NCBI GenBank assembly: GCA_947650285.1
Contig: CANTFL010000167.1
Coordinates: 1-64,000, forward strand
Reading direction: 5' to 3'
Source: Hyaloperonospora brassicae
Lineage: Eukaryota; Oomycota; Peronosporomycetes; Peronosporales; Peronosporaceae
Length of the DNA stretch: 64,000 bases
Positions 21,051-32,412 of this stretch are shown one piece after another; the first letter of the stretch is position 1; each line of letters opens with the position of its first letter. Position numbers and translations under genes: made by a program. Below the pieces are notes generated by a model. It saw nothing but the letters and a program-made list of their open reading frames with translations. It had not been told where the DNA came from and ran no database searches.

Positions 21051-21238
21051 GTTACAGGTGCAGGTGTCTGTGGGTCACTCAATTTACGTGCGACACATCA
21101 CGGAACCCTCTGTCTCTACACGTGGTGTGCCATTTATGTACCACCGTGCGTCACACCGGTGTTTGATAAGATGGTGTGCAGCTGGTGTACCACAACGGCT
21201 TGAAACCACATTTTGCGCATTGTCAGTCGCTCGTCTCG
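21051..21238. promoter_or_regulatory. Bidirectional promoter, ORC6 and golgin
   Basis: Only 188 bp separates the two divergent start codons, so the promoters must overlap or abut. It includes GCGCATTGTCAGTCGCTC just before the golgin start (21215-21232), which may be an initiator. Confidence 0.5.
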
Positions 21239-23345
21239 ATGGACGTCGCCGCCGACGCCACGTCGCTGCCCGCGTCACCGCCAACGATCGAGCGAGAGGT
21301 GGAGGAAGGCAAGAGGATCAGTATACACAATTTCTGTTGTGCTGTGTTGGGTGACGTGCGCTGTGTCTCTTTGTTGTGAAGACGTTTCGAGTCCAGACGA
21401 CGTCGAGACTCAACCAGAAGAACACGTCGAAGCGCTGCCGCAGGAAACGCCTGAGAAGCAGCAAGCGGCTTCTCCTGAACATTCGGATGGTGATGCAGAC
21501 AATCGTATGCAGCTGCAGGCTTGGAAGGAGCGAAGCACGCGCATGGAACAGCTGCTGGCGAAGAAGAACACTAGAATCCAAGAGATGGAGGAAACGGTGA
21601 GCTCCACGGCTATTTTTGCTGTCGACATCGCTGCAGTGTAAGCTATGATCTTGTAACGGGACTTAATGATGCAATGGGATAGGAAAATAAGCTCAAGCGG
21701 CTACTGGCTATGGCCAAGCGCAGTATTGACAACAGCAAGCAAGAGCTGACAGAAAAAGATCGAGTCATCCAGAAGCTGCATATGGATCTGGGACAGAGCC
21801 AACAGGCGAAGCAATCGTGGTCTGTGGACACGTCCACACGAGACCCGAAACAGCTGCTGCTCAAAGTGGCGCACGGCAATGTGATCTGGTGTTTTGTGGA
21901 ATATGCAAATGAAAACGAGCTGGATGAGTCAAAGGAGTTTGCCTGGCACTGCTTTCGTTCAGCAGAAGAGATTCAGGCATACGCTGACCGCGCATCGGGT
22001 CAGCCTCTCGCGCTGCCGGAATATTCGATGACGCCGTTGGAAGTGGAGTGTGTTGTACGGTCGTTTGTGATTGGTAGTTGAAATGATAAGTGCGTTTCTG
22101 ATAATCTATGCTTATTTGTGTGATTGTAGAAAAAAAAATTGAAGGTTGAAATCGACCGCGTCCAGGAAGAGTTTCGCCGTTACCGTGTTCGGTCGGAGAT
22201 CACGCGAAAGCAGAAGGATGCTGAAATTCGAAAGGTGTGCTGGAGTGGTAAACTGCAGAAAAGGTGTTGGGAAGTAAAATGAACGTCTGCACTTGCTGCT
22301 CGTGATCCAGATGAGTGCAAATATGACGGCGAAGCAGACAGAGAAGATTTCTGAGACTGATTTGTTAGGAGAATTGCAATCATCGAAGGCTCAAGTTCGC
22401 CGGCTGTCGAAGGCTCAAGCAGAAGCTGAAGAGCGGGTACCATATGTTTGACAACTTGCAGTCGCGCATGTGCGTATTTGTGCTGAGTGATTTTGATTTT
22501 GTTCCGCAGGAGTCTGAATGGCGACGAAAGTTTGACAGGCTGATGAAGGATTACGAGAAGCTGAGTGGGACGATGGGTGAGACGGTACTCGCGATGGAGT
22601 GGAGAGAGAGGTAAATTGCTATGCGTAGAATGAGCGTGGCATATCGAGACTTTGCGTGGCTGATTCAGCTGCGTTTTGGCTGCAGATACGAGCAGTCACT
22701 CCTCGAGAAGCAAGAGTTAGAAAAGACAGTGATGGAGCTGAGGCATGTGATGAATGGTGCGGTTGGCAATGCGAGCGATAAAGGCAATAGTGATCTACAG
22801 GCGCTACGACAAGAGTTTGCGGAGTACCGGAAGCGCGCTTTGAACGCTGTAGACCAGAAAGATAAGGAGCTGAACAGCATTCAAGCGCACTACCGCGAAG
22901 GTGGAGATGATAGCAGCAGTGCGAGCCGCACAAACAGTTTCAGGGAAACTCGCGCTCGTCGCATAAGTATGGAGTCCAACAGCAGCCTGTCTGGTTTTGA
23001 CACGCCCAACATAATGAAGACGAACGAGTATTTGAAGAACATAGTGTACAAGTACATGTCGTCGAGTCAAAACGAGGTGCGAGCTAGTATGCGGATGTTA
23101 TGTTCGAAGATGACACTGATGCTACCTTTGGGTGCTTATGGGTGCAGGCGAAAGAGCACATGGAGAAGGCCATTGCGACTATTCTAAACTTCACGCCAGC
23201 CGAAGTTGCTTCTATCCAGGTACGCTATGGGGTCAGCTACGTATTTTGTCTCCGGATGCAGCCGTGTCTGACCAATGCGTTTTACCTCTGGTGGCTTTTG
23301 TAGGAAAAGCGAAAACAACAGGGACAGCAAGGATGGTTTTGGTAG
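21239..23345 (+). CDS. GRIP-domain golgin
   Basis: Nine exons were rebuilt: 21239-21320, 21382-21596, 21683-22054, 22130-22234, 22311-22436, 22510-22610, 22686-23076, 23148-23219 and 23304-23345, giving 501 residues in continuous phase. After an acidic, disordered N terminus, most of the protein is predicted coiled coil (e.g. MEQLLAKKNTRIQEMEE, EENKLKRLLAMAKRS, QALRQEFAEYRKRAL). Exon 3 includes a tyrosine- and tryptophan-containing insertion. The C terminus carries the GRIP domain: EYLKNIVYKYMSS followed by EHMEKAIATILNFTPAEVASI. Its invariant tyrosine is the contact for Arl1 GTPase, which recruits such golgins to the trans-Golgi. The gene acts in vesicle tethering. The exon 3 donor (GTACGG) is the least certain boundary. 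Confidence 0.85.
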
Positions 23346-24210
23346 CTTCAACATGTACCTCTCGACACACGGCTATTATAATGGTTGTGACTTTCACATT
23401 CTTGGCCTTCCGGACCTCGAAGCTGCGGTCCAAGTTTGCACCTTGGTTGTCTGTTGTTTCTGCGATTGTGCTTATGGAAACAGCGTACGTACGTACTTTC
23501 CTCCGAACGCTAGGGTCGTTTACTCTCGTAGTTGTAGCTAGCTGACGGTCTTGCTACTGAGCGCATTCCTGGCTAGTAGGCGAACAACGCATACATTTTT
23601 GCTGCATCAGATCATGTTGGACAAGACGTAAATGGGGTGTGTGCATGCCGCATCTACCAGGCCGACGCATCAACACAGCAGTCAACGCTACAAGCAAGTC
23701 AAACGATGTGCTTGCAAGCGTGTGACCGACAAGCGAGAGAGAGAGAAGATGTAAACCCGTGATCCGTTTTAAATGCGTATATCATTGCGTGGGCAAACTA
23801 CTACCCCGACGTCGAGTCTGTGGTGATGATCGTCGAGCGTCCACTGCGGACGCAGGACACGAGTGTTCCCGCTGCACAGGTGACCCGGTCAAAGCAACGG
23901 ATTCACAAGCACTCGAAGCTCGAGCAGCAAAGGCACGTGGCCAATGAATGCAGTGCCCGCAACAAACAACTGGCAGTTGCTTCGCATCGGCTGCACGTGC
24001 TGTCGTCTACGACCACGCGCTTTTTATGCCACCGCTGTGTCGAGGCTTTCGGTATATGATAGGGCGACTGACGCGACGGCGTCATGTGTCGTTCTTAGCG
24101 CATAAAAGAGCGCAGCGACAGCTTGGGTGACAACCATTGGCTGAAAAGACCACCCGTTTCCACCAGCCAGTCAGTCGGCCCAGCAAGTCCTTTTCGACCA
24201 GAGCAGCGGC
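23346..24210. other. Intergenic, golgin to ESF1
   Basis: 865 bp with no convincing gene. It contains a short GA run near 23731-23745 and the ESF1 promoter at its right end. Short ORFs here lack recognisable features. Confidence 0.45.
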
Positions 24211-26604
24211 ATGAGCGCTCCCGTGCGCGACCAGCGCTTCCAGAAAGTGCACCATGACCCGGTGAGTGCTTGTGTCTTGCGCGGTGGTGGATGTGGATAT
24301 TGACACACTGATGCGTTTTGTGTGTGCAGAGATTCGCTCGCACTTCGAAGCGCAAGAACAAACTGCAGGTTGACCGCCGGTTTGCTGCGGCCCTCACGAA
24401 CGAGCGATTCCAGAGCGCGCAGGGAAAGTACGATAAGTATGGACGTCGCATCGAGAAGAGGTGCAATGAGATGAAGGAGTTTTATCGTCTGGAGGAGAAG
24501 GAGGTGGAGGGAGAAGAAGAAGAGGAAGAAGAGGAGAAAAACGAGCAGAAGAATGACAGCGATACAGACGATGGAGAGCCGAAGACTGTGTCCACACTGA
24601 GATTTGATGACGATCTTGAAGAGTCTGATCCTATAGTGGCAGAGAACCACGACAAGCTCTCGCGTCTCAGCTACTTGAATCGCATGGCTCGTGGTGAACT
24701 TGGCTCTGGCTCGGACAGCTCCGACTCGGACGACAGCAGCGGCGACGAGGTGGAAGCTGATGTGCAAGAGGAAGAAGAGGAAATTCCCATGGGCGAAGAA
24801 ACTAGACGTTTTGCTGTGCTCAACTGTGACTGGACGCGTATCCGTGCTGTGGATTTGTTTGCACTCTGCAACTCGTTTGCACCTGCTACAGGCGCCGTAC
24901 AGAACGTGACTATCTATCCTTCAGACTACGGTCTTCAGAAGCTTGTATGTGCACGTGTGGTGATCCGAAATGATGAAGCGGAGGCAGGCTAACAATTGTG
25001 TGATGCGTTTGCAGAAAGAAGAAGAGCAGCATGGACCACAGAACCTATGGGATCATGACGTCAACAACCAGTTAAACGAGGAGAAGCAGGAAAATGACGA
25101 TGATCCGACCGATGGTGACAACGAGGAGGCGATTGCTAGTAAGGATAGAGACGGCGATTGCGGCGATGACGAAGAGGAGGGCTATGACTCCGATGACCCG
25201 CTTGGCATAAAGAAGAGCGTGACACTAGAAGATGAGTCGGACGGTTTCGACCGCGAAAAGCTGCGCAAGTATGAACTGCAGAAGCTGCGGTATTACTATG
25301 CTATTGTGACTTGTGATTCAGTGAAGACGGCTAGCGCAATCTTCGACCAGTGCGACCAGCTAGAGTACGAGACCTCGTCTAACGTTCTTGACCTCCGCTA
25401 CGTACCAGATGACACGACGTTCACCAACACACCCAAAGAGTCGTGTGAGGGCGTGCCTGACCGGTACAAGCCAGCTATCTTTGCCACGCTAGCGCTCCAG
25501 CAAACGGATGTGAAGCTCACATGGGAAGAAGATGATGATCAGCGTCTCGAGTTGCTGACACGTCCCGCTGACTGGAAGGATGCCGATGATGATGACTTTA
25601 GGGCGTACCTCGCATCTGACGTGTCGGACGCATCGGAAGTTGAGACTGGTAGCGAAGATAGTGATGAGGAGAATGAGGCAAAGAGCAAGACCGATGTCAG
25701 CGATTTGGACAGCAAGAAGAAGTCGAAGAAGGAGGTCAAAATAAAAAAGCTGCGGAATCGTTACCGATCGATGCTGCTCGGTAGCGACGCGGAGGAGGAC
25801 GACGACGGTGATGTAGTCGAAGGCCATACGGGGGGAAGCACTGACGACGAAGATGGAGCTGGTGACGAGGGTGATATGGAGATGTCGTTTACGCCGGGTG
25901 CGGGCGATGTCCTGAAGTCAAAGCGGCAGAGGGAGCTTGAGGCGACCGAGACGCCGTTCGAACGGTACACACGTGAGAAGAAACAGGAGAAAAACCGCAA
26001 GTTGCACGAGAAGCGGACACGGCAGAAACAGCTGGAGCGTGAGCAGCGTGAAGTGCTCAAGAATAAGGGTCGTGGTGCGAAGGAGGTGAACTTGCTGCGC
26101 GAGGCTATCAATGGTGGTGGCAAGAACAGCGATTGCGACAGCGGCGATAGCGACGAGGACGAGCGCAACTTTGACATGAAGATGATTGCCAAGCAAGAGA
26201 AGGTCAAGTCTTTGAAGGGTAAGCGCCGCGTCAAGGAGATGAAGAAGCTGGTGAAGAAACGAGCGAGTGGCGATTTGCAGGAGGGTTTCGAGTTTGACGC
26301 GGCCGACCCGCGTTTCGGTGCGCTCTACGCTAAGGGCTCGCAGTTCCAACTTGATCCGACGGACCCGAAGTACAAAAAGACAGAGGCCACTCAGGCTATC
26401 TTTAAGGAACGGCGGCAACGTTACGACACGGATGCCATTGGGGCCGAGCCTACTGATTCTGGCGTAAATGATGCAAGTTGCGTCAGCGGCAAACACGCGT
26501 TGAATGCTCTGGTCGAAAATCTCAAGCGGAAGTCACATCAGCAGCTCAGGAAGAAGGCCAAGAAGCAGAAGAACAGATCAGCGACGGCGGGAGACAAGAG
26601 CTAG
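24211..26604 (+). CDS. ESF1: Pre-rRNA-processing protein ESF1
   Basis: Three exons, 24211-24261, 24330-24944 and 25015-26604, give 751 residues; all junctions are phase 0. The start MSAPVRDQRFQKVHHDP continues into RFARTSKRKNKL as in ESF1 proteins. An RRM-like block (RFAVLNCDWTRIRAVDLFAL ... VTIYPSDYGLQKL) ends exon 2. The long third exon has acidic, Asp/Glu- and Ser-rich tracts. Near the C terminus is the NUC153 motif (DPRFGALYAKGSQFQLDP TDPKYKKT), followed by a Lys-rich tail. ESF1 is a nucleolar factor of early 18S rRNA processing in the small-subunit processome. Length and domain order match the family. Confidence 0.93.
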
Positions 26605-27003
26605 AGCGTATGATGGATCGAAGGTGTCTGAATATAAAGAGTTTTGCCTTGTCGCTGGCTGTTCCCACACTGCCATTCCATTGTGGGTGGGCAAACCAGA
26701 CAAAGAGCCGCATTTCTACATGGCCGATCCATGGATTGCATGACGGCATTTGTAGAGGGTTGAAAATGAGAAACAAGCACGCATTGTTGACTGATACAAT
26801 TGACGTGTCCCGATAAGTTTTAGGAAGCAAGCGTTCCTCGCAAAAACCGTCTGGAATCGACAAGCAAACTCATAGCCCGGATCGATGTTCACGCATGCTC
26901 TTTATTTACGAGGCTGTCCGAACCATGATATAAATGATACAGAGGTGGCGACTCTGCATCCTACTTCGCAATCATCTGCTCATTGTTACGGTTCTCGTGC
27001 ATG
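26605..27003. other. Intergenic between convergent ESF1 and GET4
   Basis: 399 bp between stop codons; presumed 3' untranslated regions. Nothing else is seen. Confidence 0.5.
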
Positions 27004-28232
27004 TTACTGCACCCCACCACCAGAAAACATCTCAAGGAGAGAGCTGAGTCCTGACCGCGGAGGCTGAAGTCCGTAAAACCTCTGACCGATGATGCCTAAA
27101 TACTACGACAGTCAAGCAAAAACATACACAAATTAGACCACACTCAACCACAATTTGCGACTTCTACAACATAAGTTCGTCCGTACGCTCTTGAGACTAC
27201 TGTCACGAGCGAGCGCTAGCGCGTAACGCTCTTGGAGCATTTGGAAGAGCGGGAGTGCATCGCGCTAGCAGAAAAACCAACATCAAAGAGAGCAAGCGAA
27301 GCAGCATAAGCATCACGCGTACTCGCCAGCTTCGGCAACTCGTGCGATCGCGGTCTCACCTCGAGCGTCAGCAGCAAGAACCGCGTAAAGTTGATCAGTG
27401 GCAAGTCAACGGCGCGTCCCGCATGTTCGCACTTGGCCACATACGCTTCATACACTTTGTTGGCGTCACGCAGATTCTCCAGGCTTAGCAACCTGTTTAA
27501 TCGCAACATCGTAGCGCACATCCAGCGCAATCACAGCATCACTTTCACATCTCCACAACGATACTACGACCATCCAACGCCTCCTTACTGCAGCACAGCT
27601 CGAGCAAGGTACAAGTCGGATTCACTCGGATACCCCGTTTTCGACCACTGAAATAGCGCATCGGCCAGCTCTTCCGGCGTCTCAGCGTGCAGAAAGTGTT
27701 TCATTGCGTGTGGAAAGTCCCCTGTCATGCAATAGGCTCGCGCTAGCAGCAGCTGCAGCTCTGGATCTCCACGTTTCCTCGCTCCTTTGACAGCCGACCA
27801 CTTGACTGCGTTCTTCAGGAACCCTGTCGCATCGGCACTAAACTGCGGCTTCTGCTCAAAGGCAGACGCGATCTGGCGCACGCTTTGCTTGTGGCGGTCG
27901 TCCACGTCATGGTCAAAGTCGACAAAAACCGAGATCATGAGGTTGGCCATCTCGACCGCTGCCGTGTTCTCGTCGTGCTCGAGCAGCACAAGCGCTGCGT
28001 CGAGCGCCAGCGCCGCTGCCTTCTCCTGCTGCTCGACACTGGGGTCGTCCACCTTCAGATACCGCATAAACAGCGTCTTGTACAGCTGCAACGCGCCGTA
28101 ATAGTCGCCTGTCTTCAGCTGTAGCTGCAGCTTCTTTGTCACGTTCTCGATACCGGCCGCGTCTTGAGAGAGGCTGTGGGGGGCCACGGCCTTGGCGCCC
28201 GCAGCCTTCCGGGCCAGCGCTCGGCGACTCAT
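27004..28232 (-). CDS. GET4: GET4-like factor of the tail-anchored protein pathway
   Basis: Exons 28232-27589, 27492-27360, 27264-27187 and 27102-27004 give 317 residues with consistent phases (2, 0, 0). The helical-repeat GET4 (TRC40-pathway) fold is recognisable by GDYYGALQLYKTLFMRYL, a FLKNAVKWS block, HAMKHFLHAETPEELADAL and, after splicing, NFTRFLLLTLERDALPLFQML. A C-terminal YLGIIGQRFYGLQPPRSG...LLEMF segment matches the end of animal GET4 proteins. Length matches the usual 310-330. GET4 links substrate hand-off with the GET3 ATPase for delivery of tail-anchored proteins to the ER. The start is the ATG at 28232; an in-frame upstream open region to 28430 is not conserved-looking. Confidence 0.9.
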
Positions 28233-28430
28233 GGCGACGAAGTTTGTGTGGAATTGGTGATTTGGTCCTATTTGCGACGCGGTTTTGTGACTGTTTCGCG
28301 GACTTATTTTTTGTAGTGAGTAAGCGTACGATTTAAAGAAATGTGTACGACAGACATCCGACGAATTGACATGGACAAAATCATCGTATTCACATGATCG
28401 ACTTTTGTACCGCCTGACGTGCCCATGCAC

Positions 28431-29038
28431 TCATACGTCTCGGTACTCGGCTGTCAGCGGCGACTTTTTGTTCATGGCGTCGTGCAGGCGCTGGTCTTTG
28501 CTCGAATTGGCCAACATGAGGTAGTTGCTCAGCCCTCGAATAGCGCTACGCAGCGGAAAAGAGTAACGAGCAGCACCGACAGTACACGACGAGACATCGA
28601 GTGTGTTAGCAGCGATGCAGCACAGACCTCGACGCACTGCAACGTACTTGGCTTTTAGCGCCTCAATCTTCTCCGGGTCCGTCTCGCTGCGGCCCTTGTC
28701 AAACTCTCGACGCACGAGCTCCTTGATGGCCTGCCCCTTCTTGCTCTGCCACGTTGCGACACGCCACACGTCGTGCAATAATCGTCACTGTTAGTAGCTC
28801 TCGACGTGCAAGACACCTACTAGCATCACCAGCAGTGCAGAAGGAGAAACGATAGAAAGAAGTTACCGTGCCGCCAATGTGTTTGGCCAGACGCATGCAG
28901 TCGCGATACAGCTGGACAAGAAGGCGTCAACGTGGGTAAAGTATGGAGCTAAGCAGCTGATACAGCCTATACTGATCAACCAGCAGTATGTGCGCGGACC
29001 TGAATCGTAGTACGCGTCACTTGGTTTGCAGTCGACAT
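28431..29038 (-). CDS. LYR-motif mitochondrial protein
   Basis: Four short exons, 29038-29000, 28911-28867, 28745-28648 and 28545-28431, give 98 residues. Phases are 0, 0 and 2. The LYR motif appears only after splicing exon 1 to exon 2: TTIQ|LYRDCMRLAKHIGG. It is followed by a second helix (QAIKELVRREFDKG) and DPEKIEALK and GLSNYLMLA helices, the three-helix LYRM fold. LYR proteins act with acyl carrier protein in mitochondria, in Fe-S delivery or complex assembly. Which LYRM subfamily this belongs to cannot be decided here. The stop lies 199 bp upstream of the GET4 start, same strand. Confidence 0.85.
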
Positions 29039-29314
29039 AGCAGCGGGTGGCAGCGGACGAACAGTGATGCAGTGCGTGCGTCTCTGCTAAACAGAATTGA
29101 CCCGCGCTCAATCGCTTTTAGAGGGATACCGACAAATACCGACATAAACCGGTCTAACAAAGTTTGGATCACGTTAACTTTTTTATCCTATTCTGATCAC
29201 TTACCCATTATTGTCCCCGCTTGAAATTGATGATGGTCACCTTGCGTTTGCATTTATACTGGCGGCAGTTGTTTAAACGACACATGCGAGGAGCTCTATC
29301 AACCCTCGTTCCTT

Positions 29315-29503
29315 TATTGGCGAATCTGCAAGATGGTGAGAGTTTGACGAAGTTCGGCCGACCACTCTCGGCAGGAAGATGCAGCCACAATCGGTTTATA
29401 AAGTGGTTGTATGGTAGAGAGCGTAAGAAACATTGTTTGTAGGACGTTCAAACAAAGATCACTTCCAGTTTCAAAGCATCCTCTATACCTATAAAGTCTA
29501 ACA
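29315..29503 (+). repeat. Copia 5' LTR
   Basis: 189 bp, starting TATTGGC and ending TCTAACA. Both LTRs begin with TA instead of the usual TG. Confidence 0.85.
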
Positions 29504-29504
29504 A

Positions 29505-29516
29505 CTTATGAGCCCA
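29505..29516 (+). other. Copia primer-binding site, internal tRNA type
   Basis: CTTATGAGCCCA directly after the 5' LTR resembles the complement of the anticodon stem-loop of initiator tRNA-Met. Copia-like elements use this internal site when priming from a half-tRNA. Confidence 0.65.
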
Positions 29517-30679
29517 AATGGCGAAGAAGTTGCTGCGGCTGAAGGTCGTCAGCAGCGCAGGGCAGATGCCGGTCGCGAAAGGGCTGGCGCCCTGGAGGAG
29601 AAAGAAGAGGTCAAGGAAGAACCAAGGAACACGCAGGGCAAGCTGCTGGACCTTCTCACGGGCCTCACGGAGCGCATGGAGGCGTCGCGAGGGCGATCGG
29701 AGGAGAATGAGCGCTTGAAGGGCCATGAGTCCAGCGTTTTTGGTTCGGTGTTGGGGCAAGGCAAAGCAATGACCAGAGAGGCGTTGGATGTGTCGCCACC
29801 GAGGCGTGTGTCACCCGGCGTATCGCCATCAACGTACTTTGGTGCAAGACAGCCTGGATACGCTGGTGCAGCGGCCAAAGTTGAGATGGCGCAAGCGCCG
29901 CAACCAGTACTGCCTCAGCAATACGTGCCACCACCCATGTACCAGCCGGCGCCCCCACCACACATGGCACCAGGATTATAATACAATCGTGTGCCGGATA
30001 CGCGACAGAGGAAGCTGGGCATCCAACCTTTTGATGGCAAGGAATTGTATCAAGGTCTCGGAAGTGGGGTTTTATTGTGGGCAAGAGATTTGTAAGGCAG
30101 ATCAAGTTCGCGGAGCGAGCAAGTGGTTTCCAGTGGAGTTAAGACGTCAAGGTAGACGTGCTAGGGCACCACTTGACCGGTATGGCCGAACGATTTTACA
30201 ACCAACAGGTCGAGGGGTAATTTGAAGAACAGCCGACGCTAGAGCATGCGATGCAGCGTCTACTCCATACGTTTGCGACCAAGATAACTCCCGCACAAAG
30301 TATGAAGATTTTTACAGCTCCCAAGAATTACAAGCGAAGCTAGATGGATCATTACCTGTATTTGGTGGCGGTGAGTGAAGCGTGTGGAGGTGCCGACAAC
30401 CTAGTTCAAGACAACATTGTGCATTACGCCGACCCCAGTATGAGGGTGTCGATGTTGGCGAGGTTAAACCTCACGCGCATAGACTATTTGCGGCAGGCGG
30501 AAGAGCTTGCGCACTTCGCACAGTCGACCGAGATCGAACTGCGCGGGAAGAATATTGGAAAGGACGTGGTCAATACCGTCGAAAATGGACGCCGAGCCTA
30601 TCCCAAGACCCGAACGCACAATCGCAAGGACCGTCGAGATATGCGCACGTGCTACAAATGTGGAAACCAGGACATTTGA
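29508..30679 (+). pseudogene. Copia gag
   Basis: An ATG at 29508 lies inside the primer site and opens a 157-residue Glu/Arg-rich then Pro-rich segment. Stops near 29981 and frame changes follow. A zinc knuckle start CYKCGN at about 30650 is cut by a frameshift, its second half (KPGHLKIACP) lying in the frame at 30382-31305. Confidence 0.7.
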
Positions 30680-31305
30680 AGATAGCGTGCCCCGCGGGCA
30701 GTGCTGAGACAAGAGCGACGGATGATGTGGACTTCGCTCTGGCCATAGGCGGATCAAGTGTCAAGGAAGATTACTGGTTCCTCGGTAGCGGATCGAGTCG
30801 ACACCTAGTTAATGACGCTTCATTACTGGAAGAACTTGAGAAACACATCAGCAAGTGCGTCGCTGCGGATGGTGGACACCTGCGCATAACGATGCGTGGA
30901 AGTGCGACTATTGCTACGACAGTACTGGGTAAAAGAACCAAAGTGCGCTTGACGGATGTTTACTTCGCAAAAAACCTCGAGAGAAACATTAGTTCGTATG
31001 GACTATTGGAGAGTAAAGGATGTGGTATTTCATACCGGGGCGAGTACCGTGTGGTAGCCGCATTGGACGAAAAGCCAGCTGTTTTCGACGTGGGAATACA
31101 CAATAACGTGTTGGTCTTGCGTGCACAAAAATGCGAATTAGTTACGAAAAGAAGTGACGTGCTGATGTCAGCACTTGTACAACACGATGGGGACGTCGGA
31201 CAAGATGCGCAGGAAGGATCGCTGATGCACTTTCATAAACGCCTTGCGCATCTTAATTACGACACTGTAGTTAGGATGTCCAAGCATCCCGCATCAGAAA
31301 TATAG
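30680..31305 (+). pseudogene. Copia protease and GAG-pre-integrase domain
   Basis: The protease core reads WFLGSGSSRHLVND, where the family has an Asp in place of the first Gly of GSG. The catalytic aspartate is therefore lost. The downstream MHFHKRLAHLNYDTVVRM segment is the His-rich GAG-pre-integrase (zinc-binding) motif. A TAG at 31303-31305 ends the frame. Confidence 0.85.
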
Positions 31306-32016
31306 CTAACGGATGAGCTGCGGGCAAACTGCTTGGCTTGCGCCCAAGGGAAACAAACCAAGAACCCGCAGTCTCGAAAGGTCACTGAAAAAAACGCACC
31401 GATCGACGTGATTGAAGGAGTTATATGCTCCGACTTGAAGGGACCGATGACCCCACGGGACAGGTTGGGCAACCGCTACATGGTGAATTTCATCAATCAC
31501 CGGACAAACTACTGTCGCGTTTTCTTGGCCAAGTCCAAGAATGTCGCAGCTCAGAAGTTCAAGCACTTCATAGGCTTTTTTGAGCGACAATTCAATTGTC
31601 TTAATCACGTTTTAAGGACGGAAGGTGGAGGAGAATACAAGACTTTGGATCTATTATGCAAGGACACTGGCATTGCGCGTCAGGTGAGCGAGCCACGTAA
31701 TCAAGCAAGTAACGGAAAAGCGGAGCAAATGCACCGCACCATTATGAACATGGTGCGGAGCATGCTTTTTTCTTGTGGATTACCGCTAAATTTCCGGAAA
31801 GACGCCGCGGAATATGCGGTGTATATTCTTAACCGGAGCCCGAGCAAAGCGAATATGGGAAGACAGTCACCATTTCAAATGCTTACGAAGAGCATCCCAG
31901 ACTTGAGCGACATAGTGATTTTGGCTCGCCATGCACGGTCCATAGAGATGCGAGTAACAAGTCGCTGGGGTAGCGTGGAATTTAAGGCATCATCATCGAC
32001 AAGAGCGATGATATGA
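31306..32016 (+). pseudogene. Copia integrase
   Basis: Contains CLACAQGKQ, then the core with CSDLKGPM (first acidic residue), LRTEGGGEYKT (second position is Glu where Asp is usual) and NGKAEQMHRTI (third). The C-terminal part is frame-disrupted near 31990. Confidence 0.85.
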
Positions 32017-32412
32017 AGGGCTACATGGTTTATCTGCTAAGGGAGAAGACCGTTATCGTCACACAGCACGTTCTAAACGTGGAGACACTGACCAAGGAGC
32101 AGAATGCGCAATTACGTCGTGTGCATCCAACGGTGGAAGTCGGAGAAATTGGCGAGCGTGGCGGTTATGCGTCGATGAATAACCCAATACCGGTTCCAAG
32201 AGAAAAAAGCAATAGACGAGGACAAAGAAAAACCTGGACGCGCGATGCTCACATGGCCAGGACGGAGGCGCAAAAGACACGCAGAAACGATGAAGAAAGT
32301 AACCAGCCTGGTGAAGAGATTAATAGCGTGCGGGAGGCGGACCCAAAGAATTATGGGCAAGGCATGAAGAGTGAGCATAGGGAAAGTGGCTTACTGCAAT
32401 GTCGGAAGAGCT

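Noticed and set aside
24171..24767. Minus-strand ORF of about 200 residues with Leu-rich run opposite ESF1
   Set aside because: The complement of Glu/Lys-rich ESF1 codons; no independent support.
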